NCBI GenBank assembly: GCA_031421855.1
Contig: JANOPN010000071.1
Span: forward strand, 1 to 64,000
Source of the DNA: JAAFHN01 sp031421855
GTDB taxonomy: Bacteria; Pseudomonadota; Gammaproteobacteria; Burkholderiales; Burkholderiaceae_C
Direction of reading: 5' to 3'
Length of the DNA stretch: 64,000 nt
The position numbers and the translations under genes were made by a program. The notes under the pieces were generated by a model. It saw only the letters and a program-made list of their open reading frames with translations. It was not told the origin of the DNA and ran no database searches. This document shows positions 51,350 through 60,578 of this stretch, one piece after another. How positions within the stretch are numbered: the stretch's first letter is position 1; each line of letters starts with the position of its first letter.

Positions 51350-52551
51350 GCGCCCACTTGAACCGGGCGGTGGCCATTGGCGTGGCCGCCATCGCGCTCA
51401 TGGGTGCGGGGACCCGCACACAAGCCCAAAACTCCACCGCTCATCCGGTGCTGTCGGTTTGGATCAACGGCGATAAGGGATTCAACGGACTGCAGCGCGT
51501 GGGCGACAAGTTCACACAAGCAAGCGGCGTGAAGGTGGTGGTCGAGCACCCCGAGTCGGCGACCGACAAATTCCAGCAAGCGGCCGGTGCCGGGCGCGGC
51601 CCTGATGTCTTTTGTTGGGCGCACGACCGCGTTGGCGAATGGGCCAAAGCGGGTTTGTTGGTGCCGATCCAACCCAACGCCCGCGTCAAGTCTCAAATCG
51701 AAGACTCTGCCTGGCGTGCCTTCACCTACAACGGTCAGCTTTGGGGCTATCCCTTAGCAATCGAATCAATCGGTTTGATTTACAACAAAAAAATCATCAG
51801 CACGCCGCCGAAAACCTTCGATGAAGTCATCGCGCTGGACAAAACCCTCGCGGCGCAAGGCAAAAAGGCCATGCTGTGGGACTACAACAAATCGTTCTTC
51901 ACCTGGCCACTGCTGGCTTCAGAGGGCGCTTATGTGTTCAAAATGGATTCCAAAGGCAACTTTGACACCAAAAACGTGGGGGTCAATACGCCCGGCGCAG
52001 TCAACGCCGTGACGCTGCTTGCGCGATTGATCAAAGACGGCCACATGCCCAAGGGCGCACGCTACGATGAAATGGAAGGTGCGTTCAATCGAGGCCAAAT
52101 CGCGATGATGGTTACGGGGCCATGGGCCTGGGACAACTTGACCAAAACCGGCATCGACTTTGGCGTGGCACCGATTCCAGCCATCAGCGGCGAGCCGGGC
52201 AAGCCCTTTGTGGGTGTTGTCGGCTGCATGGTCTCTGCCGCAAGCAAGCAGCGCGACTTGGCTCGAGAGTTTTTAGAAAACCATGTCCTCAAGCTTGACG
52301 GCCTGAAGACCATCAACGCCGACGTGCCGCTGGGCACGCCCGCCAACAAGGCGTTTTTTGCGGAGCTCTCCAATAACCCCAACATCGCCGCCACCATGGA
52401 CAACGCACGCCGGGGCAGCCCAATTCCAAACATCCCGGAAGTCGGTCGGTTTTGGCCCGCTCTCGACGCAGCCCTTGAAGCCGTGACCAACGGCCGCCAG
52501 TCGCCACAAGCCGCGCTCGACTCGGCTGCTCAACGCATGCTGTCGCGGTGA
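51346..52551 (+). CDS. malE: Maltose/maltodextrin-binding protein
   Basis: A 401-aa periplasmic binding protein with a signal peptide (AVAIGVAAIALMGAGTRTQAQ). It closely follows MalE order: LSVWINGDKGFNGLQRVGDKFTQ, then VVEHPESATDKFQQAAGAGRGPDVFCWAHDRVGEWA, WGYPLAIESIGLIYNK, and MMVTGPWAWDNL near the middle. It delivers maltodextrins to MalFG. The ATG at 51346 overlaps the malK stop (ATGA); the TTG at 51334 is rejected as it lengthens the signal without need. Confidence 0.95.
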   Translation: MSAHLNRAVAIGVAAIALMGAGTRTQAQNSTAHPVLSVWINGDKGFNGLQRVGDKFTQASGVKVVVEHPESATDKFQQAAGAGRGPDVFCWAHDRVGEWAKAGLLVPIQPNARVKSQIEDSAWRAFTYNGQLWGYPLAIESIGLIYNKKIISTPPKTFDEVIALDKTLAAQGKKAMLWDYNKSFFTWPLLASEGAYVFKMDSKGNFDTKNVGVNTPGAVNAVTLLARLIKDGHMPKGARYDEMEGAFNRGQIAMMVTGPWAWDNLTKTGIDFGVAPIPAISGEPGKPFVGVVGCMVSAASKQRDLAREFLENHVLKLDGLKTINADVPLGTPANKAFFAELSNNPNIAATMDNARRGSPIPNIPEVGRFWPALDAALEAVTNGRQSPQAALDSAAQRMLSR

Positions 52552-52559
52552 GGTTGCCA

Positions 52560-54107
52560 ATGAACTCACCCACTTCTTCACTCAAACGCGGCTTTTCACT
52601 CAAATGGCCCATCGGTGCGTTAAGCGCACTGGCCGGTCTGTGGTTGGTTGTGCGCATGCATGCGCTTGGCGAGCCGCTTTGGGCGTTGAGCATGCTGCTG
52701 TTGCTGTGCATTGCGCTCTATATTTATCTATCAGCGCAAACCAAAGCCGCGCGCTATTTGTTCCCCGGCTTGGCTGCAATGGGCGTGTTCGTTTTGTTTC
52801 CGTTGCTGTTGACGCTGCGCTTGAGCACGACGAACTTCTCCGCCAGCAATTTGCTGAGCGCCGAGCGCGCAACTGCTTACTTAGTCGACCAGCGCCTTCG
52901 TGATGAGGCCAAAACCTACGAGTTCAGTGTGCATCGCTCAAACGAGCAAATTCGCATCGCCCTCAGACCCGAGAGCGAGACCGACACACCGAGACCAGCG
53001 TCATTTGTAACCCCGCTCTTGAGCCCGAACGCCACGTCTCAAACCACCCAAGCCAAAGCATTCACTGGGTCCGAGGCCGATCTTGGCGCCAGCGTACCGC
53101 TGCGAGATTTGGTGGATTTGCGCACTTCACTCGCACCGCTGTCGATTGCGCTGCCTGATGGCTCGCTGCTCAGCTATTCAGGGCTTCGCGAATTCGCCGT
53201 GCTTACACCCGTTTGGAAGCCTCAACCCGACGGCTCGCTCGTCTCGGCAATCGACGCTCGCAGCTACCGCCCCAACCCCATCAGCGGCTTTTTTGAAGAC
53301 GCACAACAAAATCGCCTGCAACCCGGCTTTACGGTCTCGGTTGGTTTGAAGAACTACCTCAAAATCGTCACCGATGGCGCTATTCGGGGGCCGTTTTTCT
53401 CGATCTTCTTGTGGACGGTTGCCTTCGCAGCCTTATCCGTTGGGCTGTCGTGTGCGCTAGGCATGAGTTTGGCAGTCTTGCTCAATTGGGAGGCACTCAA
53501 AGGCCGCGGCGTCTACCGCACGTTCTTGTTTTTGCCTTACGCAGTACCGGGGTTCATCTCGATTTTGGTCTTCAAAGGCTTGTTTAACCAAAATTTTGGC
53601 GAGATCAACATGATTTTGAACTCGCTCTTTGGGATCAAACCCTCGTGGTTTGCAGACCCAATCTTGGCCAAAGTGATGCTGCTCATCGTCAACGTGTGGC
53701 TAGGCTATGCGTACTTCATGGTTCTGTGCAGTGGCCTACTGCAAAGCATTTCCGGTGATTTGTATGAAGCGTCGGCCTTGTCTGGCGCTGGCCCTTGGAC
53801 CAATTTCACACGCATCACGGCGCCGCAAATCATTGGCCCGCTGACTCCGCTGTTGATCTCAGCGTTTGCGTTCAATTTCAATAATTTTGTCTTGGTCGCT
53901 CTATTGACCGATGGCAGACCCGACTTTCTGAACACGACGGTACCCGCAGGCACGACCGACATCTTGGTGTCATACACCTATCGCATCGCCTTCAAAGACG
54001 CGGGCGCAGACTTTGGCCTGGCGGCTTCCATATCGACTCTGATCTTCGCCATGGTTGCCATGATGGCCCTTGCCCAACTCAAACTCAACAAAGCCAAAAA
54101 GGCATAA
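52560..54107 (+). CDS. malF: Maltose transport permease MalF
   Basis: A 515-aa permease, almost the length of enteric MalF. There are three N-terminal helices, a large periplasmic domain (about residues 95-265), then the ABC permease core with the EAA loop EASALSGAGPWTNFTRITAPQI. The large loop contacts MalE in known systems. The ATG at 52560 has GTGAGG 6 bases upstream; a GTG at 52548 overlapping the malE stop is the alternative. Ten bp before malG. Confidence 0.95.
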   Translation: MNSPTSSLKRGFSLKWPIGALSALAGLWLVVRMHALGEPLWALSMLLLLCIALYIYLSAQTKAARYLFPGLAAMGVFVLFPLLLTLRLSTTNFSASNLLSAERATAYLVDQRLRDEAKTYEFSVHRSNEQIRIALRPESETDTPRPASFVTPLLSPNATSQTTQAKAFTGSEADLGASVPLRDLVDLRTSLAPLSIALPDGSLLSYSGLREFAVLTPVWKPQPDGSLVSAIDARSYRPNPISGFFEDAQQNRLQPGFTVSVGLKNYLKIVTDGAIRGPFFSIFLWTVAFAALSVGLSCALGMSLAVLLNWEALKGRGVYRTFLFLPYAVPGFISILVFKGLFNQNFGEINMILNSLFGIKPSWFADPILAKVMLLIVNVWLGYAYFMVLCSGLLQSISGDLYEASALSGAGPWTNFTRITAPQIIGPLTPLLISAFAFNFNNFVLVALLTDGRPDFLNTTVPAGTTDILVSYTYRIAFKDAGADFGLAASISTLIFAMVAMMALAQLKLNKAKKA

Positions 54108-54117
54108 GGACAGCACC

Positions 54118-55008
54118 ATGGCCATTGTTGTCGGTAAGCAGCAGCGCTGGCGGCTCATCGCTGCGCACACATTTTTGATCACGCTGATCTCATTGATGAT
54201 TTTTCCACTACTGGCGATCTTGTCGATCTCGTTTCGGCCAGGCAACTTTTCAACTGGCTCATTGATACCAGAACAAATTAGCTTCGAGCACTGGAAGCTC
54301 GCGCTTGGGTTTTCGCACGTTGACGCGCGTGGGAATACGGTGTTGCCGCCGTTTCCAGTGCTGTTGTGGCTTTGGAACTCGATCAAAATTGCTGCGATAT
54401 CGTCTGCACTGATCGTGTTGCTGTCCACAACCGCGGCCTACGCCTTCGCGCGGCTCAAGTTTCGCTTCAAAGACGGCATTTTGAACAGCATGCTGTTGTT
54501 GCAAATGTTCCCAGCGGCGCTGACCTTGGTGGCCCTTTATGCCATTTTTGAGTCGATTGGCCGATGGGTCCCCTGGCTGGGCATCGAAACCCATGGCGGC
54601 CTGATCTTGGCGTACTTGGGCGGTACAGCCATGCACATTTGGACCATCAAAGGCTACTTTGACACCATCCCCGTCGAAATGGAAGAGTCAGCCAAGATCG
54701 ACGGCGCCACCCACTGGCAAACCTTCTCACGGGTCTTGTTGCCGATGGCGGTACCCATCTTGGTCGTGACCTTCGTTTTGGCCTTCATTGGCACAATCAT
54801 CGAATACCCCATTGCGTCAATCTTGCTTCGCGAAGAGGCCAACCTCACGCTGGCGGTCGGCTCCAAGTTCTATTTGTACGAGCAAAAGTACCTTTGGGGC
54901 GACTTTGCAGCCGCAGCCGTGTTGTCAGGCATGCCCATCACTGCCGTGTTTTTACTCGCTCAACGCTGGATCGTCGCTGGGTTGACGGCGGGCGGCGTCA
55001 AGGGCTAA
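54118..55008 (+). CDS. malG: Maltose transport permease MalG
   Basis: A 296-aa permease with six hydrophobic segments and the EAA loop EESAKIDGATHWQTFSRVLLPMAVPI. It ends with the MalG-type WIVAGLTAGGVKG tail that reaches into MalK in the enteric transporter. AAGGA precedes the ATG at 54118. It completes the MalEFGK2 importer and is followed 13 bp later by an exported amylase. Confidence 0.95.
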   Translation: MAIVVGKQQRWRLIAAHTFLITLISLMIFPLLAILSISFRPGNFSTGSLIPEQISFEHWKLALGFSHVDARGNTVLPPFPVLLWLWNSIKIAAISSALIVLLSTTAAYAFARLKFRFKDGILNSMLLLQMFPAALTLVALYAIFESIGRWVPWLGIETHGGLILAYLGGTAMHIWTIKGYFDTIPVEMEESAKIDGATHWQTFSRVLLPMAVPILVVTFVLAFIGTIIEYPIASILLREEANLTLAVGSKFYLYEQKYLWGDFAAAAVLSGMPITAVFLLAQRWIVAGLTAGGVKG

Positions 55009-55021
55009 CTCCAACTCAATC

Positions 55022-56665
55022 ATGAAAAAATCACTTGTTTCGAATGCGCTCGGCATGGTCGTCAGCCTGGGCTTTGCTGCTTGGACACCTTGCACGGCTG
55101 CACAAACATCCAAACTCATGACCACACCGACCACCGCACAAAACCATGCCAACGCATCCGACCGCGCATTGAGCGGCGTGTTTGAGGCCCGCGAGAAAGA
55201 TTGGCGCAATGGCGCGGTCGTTTATCAGGTGCTGGTCGACCGGTTTGCACCTTCGGCCAACTTAGAAGCCAAACGCAGCCTGTACCCCGCACCCAAAAAG
55301 CTGCGCCCGTGGAGCGAGCAACCCGCTCGCGGCACCTATGTCGAATCGGTCAAGGTTTGGAGCCACGAAATCGATTTTTGGGGCGGTGATCTCGCCAGCA
55401 CGACCAGCAAGCTCGACTACGTTCAAAGCTTGGGCGCTAACGTGCTCTACCTCAACCCAATCAATTTGGGCTACACCAACCACAAATACGACTCGCTTGA
55501 TTACAACGTCATTTCACCCGAATTTGGCAGCCGCGACGACGTGAAAAAGCTCGCCGCTGAGCTCAAGCGCCGCAACATGAAACTGGTGCTCGACAAGTCG
55601 TTCAACCACATGGGTCGCAACTCAGTCAAGTTCAAAGACGCCGAAAGCAACCCAAAAAGCCCATACCGCGATTGGTTCGTTTTCGACAAATCATTCAAAG
55701 GCGGCGCTCGGGCTTGGGTCAACGCGGAAAATTTACCCGAGCTCAATTTGGAGAACCCTGCCGTTCAAGCCCATGTGTACAGCGCGCCCGACTCAGTCGT
55801 GCGAAGCTACTTGCGCGACGGAATCGACGGCTGGCGATTGGACGTTGCCTTTGATGTCGGCTTCAAATACTTAGGTGAAATCACCCGCGCCGCACACGCT
55901 GAGAAGCCCGGATCACTCGTCATTGGCGAAATTCCAAATTTCCCCAAAGATTGGCTTGGCCCAGTCGATGGCGTCCTTCACTTTGGCCTACGCAACTTGA
56001 CGATTCGCATGCTGAACCATCAGCTCGACACCCCAACCTTTTCGCGCATGCTCAACCGCGTCATCGGGGATGCTGACTACGAGCACATTTTGAAAAGCTG
56101 GTTGTATCTCGACAACCACGATACCTTTCGCCTTGCCACAACGGTGCCCGACATCAAAGCCCGCCGATTGGCCCAAGTGCTGCAGTTCACTCTGCCCGGC
56201 TCTCCAAACCTGTACTACGGCACAGAAGTTGGCATGACCGGTGGCGACGACCCCGAGCAACGTGGCCCGATGGCCTGGGACCGCGTCGAGGCCAAGCACC
56301 CGGAACTGGCATGGACAAAATCGTTGATCGCCATGCACGCCAAAAACCGCGCCTTGCGCGTTGGCAACTACCGCCCGGTTGATGCCAGCGGCGACGTCAT
56401 CGCGTTTGAGCGCTACACCGACCGAATCGCCGACAGCGTCTTGGTCTTGGTCAACCCCAGCCTCAAAGAAGTCACCACCACCGTGATGATTCCTAACTCC
56501 AAATGGATGGACGGCGCCAAGCTCATTGACCAACTTGGCGAAGCACCCGCCTCGTACCACACCATGATCGCGGTGGTGAAGCTCCCACCCCAAAGCGCCC
56601 GCATCTACAAACTTGACACCTTGGCCTCACCCGACGGATACACCAACTTCAAGCGGGTGCAGTAG
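55022..56665 (+). CDS. Exported GH13 alpha-amylase-type enzyme
   Basis: A 547-aa GH13 enzyme with a signal peptide (MKKSLVSNALGMVVSLGFAA; AAQ or CTAAQ cleavage). It has VVYQVLVDRFAPS, the WGGDLASTTSKLDYVQSLGANVLYLNP start of the barrel and the nucleophile Asp in GWRLDVAFDVG (about 272). The acid is Glu in VIGEIPNFP (about 302) and the third acid is in LDNHDTFR (about 365). Region I reads DKSFNHMG. It is the last gene of malKEFG-amylase and would make maltodextrins for MalE. It might be a cyclomaltodextrinase-like variant. Confidence 0.92.
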   Translation: MKKSLVSNALGMVVSLGFAAWTPCTAAQTSKLMTTPTTAQNHANASDRALSGVFEAREKDWRNGAVVYQVLVDRFAPSANLEAKRSLYPAPKKLRPWSEQPARGTYVESVKVWSHEIDFWGGDLASTTSKLDYVQSLGANVLYLNPINLGYTNHKYDSLDYNVISPEFGSRDDVKKLAAELKRRNMKLVLDKSFNHMGRNSVKFKDAESNPKSPYRDWFVFDKSFKGGARAWVNAENLPELNLENPAVQAHVYSAPDSVVRSYLRDGIDGWRLDVAFDVGFKYLGEITRAAHAEKPGSLVIGEIPNFPKDWLGPVDGVLHFGLRNLTIRMLNHQLDTPTFSRMLNRVIGDADYEHILKSWLYLDNHDTFRLATTVPDIKARRLAQVLQFTLPGSPNLYYGTEVGMTGGDDPEQRGPMAWDRVEAKHPELAWTKSLIAMHAKNRALRVGNYRPVDASGDVIAFERYTDRIADSVLVLVNPSLKEVTTTVMIPNSKWMDGAKLIDQLGEAPASYHTMIAVVKLPPQSARIYKLDTLASPDGYTNFKRVQ

Positions 56666-56699
56666 CCGAAATCACACGTTGTGGAAGCGTATTTGACGA

Positions 56700-56745
56700 A
56701 AATCACCTTTCGGTCTCCAGATTTATTGGATTTGTTGCTACACAT
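56700..56745 (-). repeat. Dispersed repeat R1, copy 15
   Basis: On the minus strand TGTAGCAACAAATCCAATAA, then TCTGGAGACCGAAAGGTGATTTT. It lies 35 bp after the amylase stop. The following 56746-57034 holds no gene I can support. Confidence 0.7.
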
Positions 56746-57040
56746 TTTGATTTTTTGCTGATCGACGACCGGCCAGCTGTTGACGCTGGACGCAAGCCCC
56801 CTTCCGTACTTTAAGCCCAGTTCGCAACCGGCCACGGTGCTCGGGGTCGGCCACTCAGAGCAACGTTACGTCCAAGGTGCGCACGAGTCCCTACGAGGTG
56901 ACCTGTCAGCGACTCGCACTTTGAGCTAGGTCATCATTTCAAGTTCAGCACGGGCTCTGACGCTTTGAGAAACATCGCAACCAACAATCGCTTCCCGCGC
57001 ACCGCGATTAAAGGGTCAAAACCATCATTTTCCGATGTCG

Positions 57041-57259
57041 TTACTTGGCCCGTTGCTTTTTCAACCGGACCCACTTAGCCGTATTTTTTTTCTTCTCGTT
57101 TTCGGGTCCCGCTTTTTCGTGTCGATCCTTTTTTCCTTTGTAGTTGCCGGTGCCCTGAGCACCGTGTGCATTCTTCCTGGCATGCGCTGCATCCGGGAAA
57201 GCGATCAAGCAAATTGTCAAAAGCACAATCCAAAGCGTCGTAATCAGTTGGTTTTTCAT
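57041..57259 (-). CDS. Small basic exported protein
   Basis: A 72-aa frame with a convincing signal peptide (MKNQLITTLWIVLLTICLIA, then FPDAAHA). A 45-residue mature part is rich in Lys, Arg and Gly (NAHGAQGTGNYKGKKDRHEK and following). AAGG lies 9 bases before the ATG. No family recognised. The signal peptide is the main reason to believe it; the mature part is low in complexity, so a chance frame cannot be excluded. Confidence 0.5.
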   Translation of the reverse strand: MKNQLITTLWIVLLTICLIAFPDAAHARKNAHGAQGTGNYKGKKDRHEKAGPENEKKKNTAKWVRLKKQRAK

Positions 57260-57381
57260 TTACAGAGCCTTCGCGTCAGGAGATGTCCCGGATGTCACCC
57301 AGATCGTACGCTGGAAGGGTCAGCTCGAGCAGCGAAATATCTGGGACGTTTCGCAGTTTTCGATATAACTCATGACACTCG

Positions 57382-57442
57382 CAAAAATAATAGCAACAAA
57401 CCCAATAGATTCGGAGACCAGACGCCTAAAAGCCATCAAAAA
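57382..57442 (+). repeat. Dispersed repeat R1, copy 16
   Basis: CAAAAATAATAGCAACA, ACCCAATAGATTCGG, AGACCAGACGCC, then AAAAGCC and ATCAAAAA. It ends at the stop codon of the AEC transporter gene. Confidence 0.8.
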
Positions 57443-57445
57443 TGG

Positions 57446-58405
57446 CTAAACAAGTACTGCGACAGCCCCCGAGAAGCTCAAGAACGCGAAAGCCGTGCTG
57501 ACGAGGATGATTCGGGCCACTCGGCCGGTGTTGGCGCCGAAGCGTTCGGTCAGCAGGCTGACGTTGCTGGCGCTGGGCAGGGCTGCAACCAAGACGGCGA
57601 CGGTGAGCGAAAAGCTGTCTAAGGGCACACCGACTTGGCGTAGCGTGACGCCGACCAAGAGGACGAGCAGCGGGTGGACAAAGAGTTTGATCGCAGCCAG
57701 CGGCAAATAGTCGGCCAGCGGAATGTGCAAGGTGCTGTCTTTTGCAGCCATCATTTGCGAGCGGGCGAGCACCGCACCGATGGTGAATAGCGCCACGGGG
57801 CTGGCGGCGTCGGCGAGCAGGCCGATGGTGCGGGCCATGGGCGCGGGCAGCTCGATGCTTAGGCTAGAGGCCAGCGCACCCGCGGCGATTGACCAAGGCA
57901 TGGGGTTGGATGCCATGCCCTTGAAGGCGTTTTTGAGGGCCACAGCAGCGCCGCCGGGTGTGTCGAGCCGACTCAAGGCAATGCAAACCGAACTGGTGAC
58001 GACCAAATCAATGGTGATGGTGACGATGACGGGGCCGGCCGCCTTGGGGCCAAGCAAGGCGACCAGCAAGGGCACGCCCATGAAGCCGGTGTTGGGAAAG
58101 ATGGTGACCAACGCGCCAAACGAGGCGTCGTTCCAGCGAATGCGCTCATTAAATGAGATGGCCAAAACGAAGGCGAGAAGCACCGCTTGGCACAGCACGT
58201 AAGTGAGCACCAACGGACCATCGAGTAGTTTGGTGATTGGCGTACTCGCACCAAAGCGAAACAGCATGCATGGCAAAGCGAAATACAACACGAAACTGTT
58301 GAGCCCCCCGATGGCGTCAAGCGCGAGCAGGCCACGCCGGGCCGCGATGAAACCAGCCAAAACCAAGGCAAAAAACGGAAAAGTGACGAGTAAGACGGCA
58401 AGCAC
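57446..58405 (-). CDS. AEC (auxin efflux carrier) family transporter
   Basis: A 319-aa membrane protein with about ten helices, of the AEC family. It has LLVTFPFFALVLAGFIAARRGLL at the start, the mid-region FPNTGFMGVPLLVALLG, and PLLVLLVGVTLRQVGVPL, all typical. Such proteins move small organic acids such as malonate or malate. The GTG at 58405 gives the family length; no ATG is available, and the longer frame to 58726 runs opposite rep. It is divergent from rep with 70 bp between. Confidence 0.85.
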   Translation of the reverse strand: MLAVLLVTFPFFALVLAGFIAARRGLLALDAIGGLNSFVLYFALPCMLFRFGASTPITKLLDGPLVLTYVLCQAVLLAFVLAISFNERIRWNDASFGALVTIFPNTGFMGVPLLVALLGPKAAGPVIVTITIDLVVTSSVCIALSRLDTPGGAAVALKNAFKGMASNPMPWSIAAGALASSLSIELPAPMARTIGLLADAASPVALFTIGAVLARSQMMAAKDSTLHIPLADYLPLAAIKLFVHPLLVLLVGVTLRQVGVPLDSFSLTVAVLVAALPSASNVSLLTERFGANTGRVARIILVSTAFAFLSFSGAVAVLV

Positions 58406-58475
58406 ATCGGCATTGTCGGGGCACTCTATGATTGCCCCCTTCAAATGCCTGACCACGAGCAGAAAAACACCCCTG

Positions 58476-60560
58476 ATGGATGCTGACACCCTGAACCCCG
58501 CCCAGTTAGAAGCGGTGAATTTGTTGATTGGACCGTGTTTGGTGTTGGCCGGGGCTGGCTCGGGCAAGACCCGCGTCATCACGCAAAAGATTGCCCGCTT
58601 GATCGAGGTGGGCATGGCGCCAGAGCGCATTGCCGCCATCACCTTCACCAACAAGGCGGCTGCCGAAATGCGCGAGCGTGCAACCAAACTGGTGGGGCGA
58701 AAGGCCAAGGCGACCTTGATTTGCACCTTTCATGCGCTGGGGGTGCGCATGCTGCGCGAAGACGGCGAAGCTGTGGGCTTGAAGCCGCAGTTCTCCATTT
58801 TGGACAGCGACGACGTGTTGAGCATGCTCAAAGAAGCTGGAGCGAGCACCGACAACAAGGCCGCTCGAAGCTGGCAGTGGGACATCAGCCGCTGGAAAAA
58901 CGAAGGCCTGAATGCAGCCGCTGCGTTGGCGCAGGCCACCAGCGACAACGAGCGCATCACGGCGCAGATCATGGCCCGCTACGAGGCGCAGCTGACTGCT
59001 TTTCAGGCCGTGGACTTTGATGACTTGATTGGCTTGCCGCTCAAGCTGTTGCAAACCTCAGACGTGGCGCGCAGCCGCTGGCGCGACCGCATGGGCCACG
59101 TTCTCGTCGATGAATACCAAGACACCAACGCCACGCAGTACGAGCTGCTGAAAATTTTGGTGGGTCACGGCCGACCAGATAGCGGCAACTTCACGGCGGT
59201 GGGTGACGACGACCAGTCGATTTATGGCTGGCGCGGCGCTACGCTGGACAATTTGAAGAAACTGCCGCTGGATTTTCCAGCGCTTCGGGTGATCAAGTTG
59301 GAGCAAAACTACCGAAGCACCAACTTGATTTTGAAGGCGGCGAACAACGTGATTCGCGCCAACCCGAAGTTGTTTGAGAAAAATTTGTGGAGTGCGCTTG
59401 GCGACGGTGAGCCGGTGCGGGTGTCGGACGCCGATCATGAAGAGCACGAGGCTGAGCGCTGCGTGGCGCGGATTCAGTCGATTCGGGCGCAAGCTGGCAC
59501 CACCGTTCAGTCCAAGACTGAGTGGCGGCATTTTTGCGTGTTGTACCGCGCCAACCACCAAGCCCGCGTGCTGGAGCAGGCGTTTCGCAAGGCCAGTATT
59601 CCGTACAAGGTATCGGGCGGGCAGAGCTTTTTTGACCGCGCTGAGATCAAAGACCTGTGCGCGTGGACGCGGCTCTTGACCAACAACGACGACGACCCGG
59701 CGTTTTTGCGCGCCGTCACCACGCCCAAGCGCGGCATCGGCACCCAAACCTTGCAGCAACTCGGTGAATTCGCCTCGAAGATGAAGCTGAGCCTGTTTGC
59801 GGCACTGTTTTCGCCGTCGCTCGAGAGTGCGCTGAGTGCGCGTGCGCTGGGGTCGCTGCATGAGTTTGGCCGCTACGTTAACGAGCTGGAGTACCGGGCC
59901 CGCCGCACCTCGGGAAGCGTTGACGCGCAGCGCTTTTTTTTAGACTGGCTCAAAGAGATCGACTTTGAGAAATATTTGTATGACAGCGAAGAAGTCGCCA
60001 AAGCTGCTGCCACCCGCTGGACCCATGTGCTGGAGTTCGTGGAGTGGATGAGCAAGCGCTGCGGCGGCACCGGTGACGAGTCGGGCATTGATGAGATCGC
60101 CGATGTCAAGAAAACCGTGCTGGAGGTGGCGCAAACGGTGTCGCTGCTGTCCACCATCAGCGACCGGGAGAAAGACCAAGACGTGGTGACGCTGTCGACA
60201 CTGCACGCGGCCAAGGGTTTGGAGTGGCCACATGTGATTTTGGCGGGGTGCGTCGAAGGCTCACTGCCGTTTTCGCGCGAGTCTGACTCTGACGGATTGA
60301 GCCCGGCCGAGTTGGCGGACCGAATCGCCGAAGAGCGCCGCTTGATGTATGTGGGCATCACCCGCGCGCAGCGCACGCTCATGGTCAGCCACATGAAACG
60401 CCGCAAAAAAGGGCGCGAGCTGGTCGCGGCCTCGCCCAGCCGATTCATTGCCGAGATGGCACTTGACGTGACCACGGCAAAAGAAGACCCTCGTGCCAAA
60501 CTCAAGGCTTTGCGCGCAGAATTCGCACTGAAGTCAGCGGCTGAAAAGCCACTACCGTAA
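58476..60560 (+). CDS. rep: ATP-dependent DNA helicase Rep
   Basis: A 694-aa superfamily 1A helicase, close to Rep in order and length. Motif Ia/Walker A AGAGSGKT is at 25-32, with GPCLVLAGAGSGKTRVITQKIA matching Rep. Later come VDEYQDTNATQYELLK (motif II), GDDDQSIYGWRGA (III), QNYRST (IV), TLHAAKGLEWPHV (V) and VGITRAQRTL (VI). It unwinds DNA 3'-5' and helps restart replication forks. The ATG at 58476 is chosen; upstream codons of the open frame overlap the AEC gene. Confidence 0.95.
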   Translation: MDADTLNPAQLEAVNLLIGPCLVLAGAGSGKTRVITQKIARLIEVGMAPERIAAITFTNKAAAEMRERATKLVGRKAKATLICTFHALGVRMLREDGEAVGLKPQFSILDSDDVLSMLKEAGASTDNKAARSWQWDISRWKNEGLNAAAALAQATSDNERITAQIMARYEAQLTAFQAVDFDDLIGLPLKLLQTSDVARSRWRDRMGHVLVDEYQDTNATQYELLKILVGHGRPDSGNFTAVGDDDQSIYGWRGATLDNLKKLPLDFPALRVIKLEQNYRSTNLILKAANNVIRANPKLFEKNLWSALGDGEPVRVSDADHEEHEAERCVARIQSIRAQAGTTVQSKTEWRHFCVLYRANHQARVLEQAFRKASIPYKVSGGQSFFDRAEIKDLCAWTRLLTNNDDDPAFLRAVTTPKRGIGTQTLQQLGEFASKMKLSLFAALFSPSLESALSARALGSLHEFGRYVNELEYRARRTSGSVDAQRFFLDWLKEIDFEKYLYDSEEVAKAAATRWTHVLEFVEWMSKRCGGTGDESGIDEIADVKKTVLEVAQTVSLLSTISDREKDQDVVTLSTLHAAKGLEWPHVILAGCVEGSLPFSRESDSDGLSPAELADRIAEERRLMYVGITRAQRTLMVSHMKRRKKGRELVAASPSRFIAEMALDVTTAKEDPRAKLKALRAEFALKSAAEKPLP

Positions 60561-60578
60561 ACACAGCTTGGACAACCC

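Noticed and set aside
3063..57442. R1 copies as a CRISPR array or a REP/BIME family
   Set aside because: Copies are scattered over 54 kb with irregular spacing, are not paired head to tail and lack strong dyad symmetry.
58203..58475. N-terminal extension of rep
   Set aside because: The frame is open but runs opposite the AEC transporter; the helicase family starts at the ATG at 58476.
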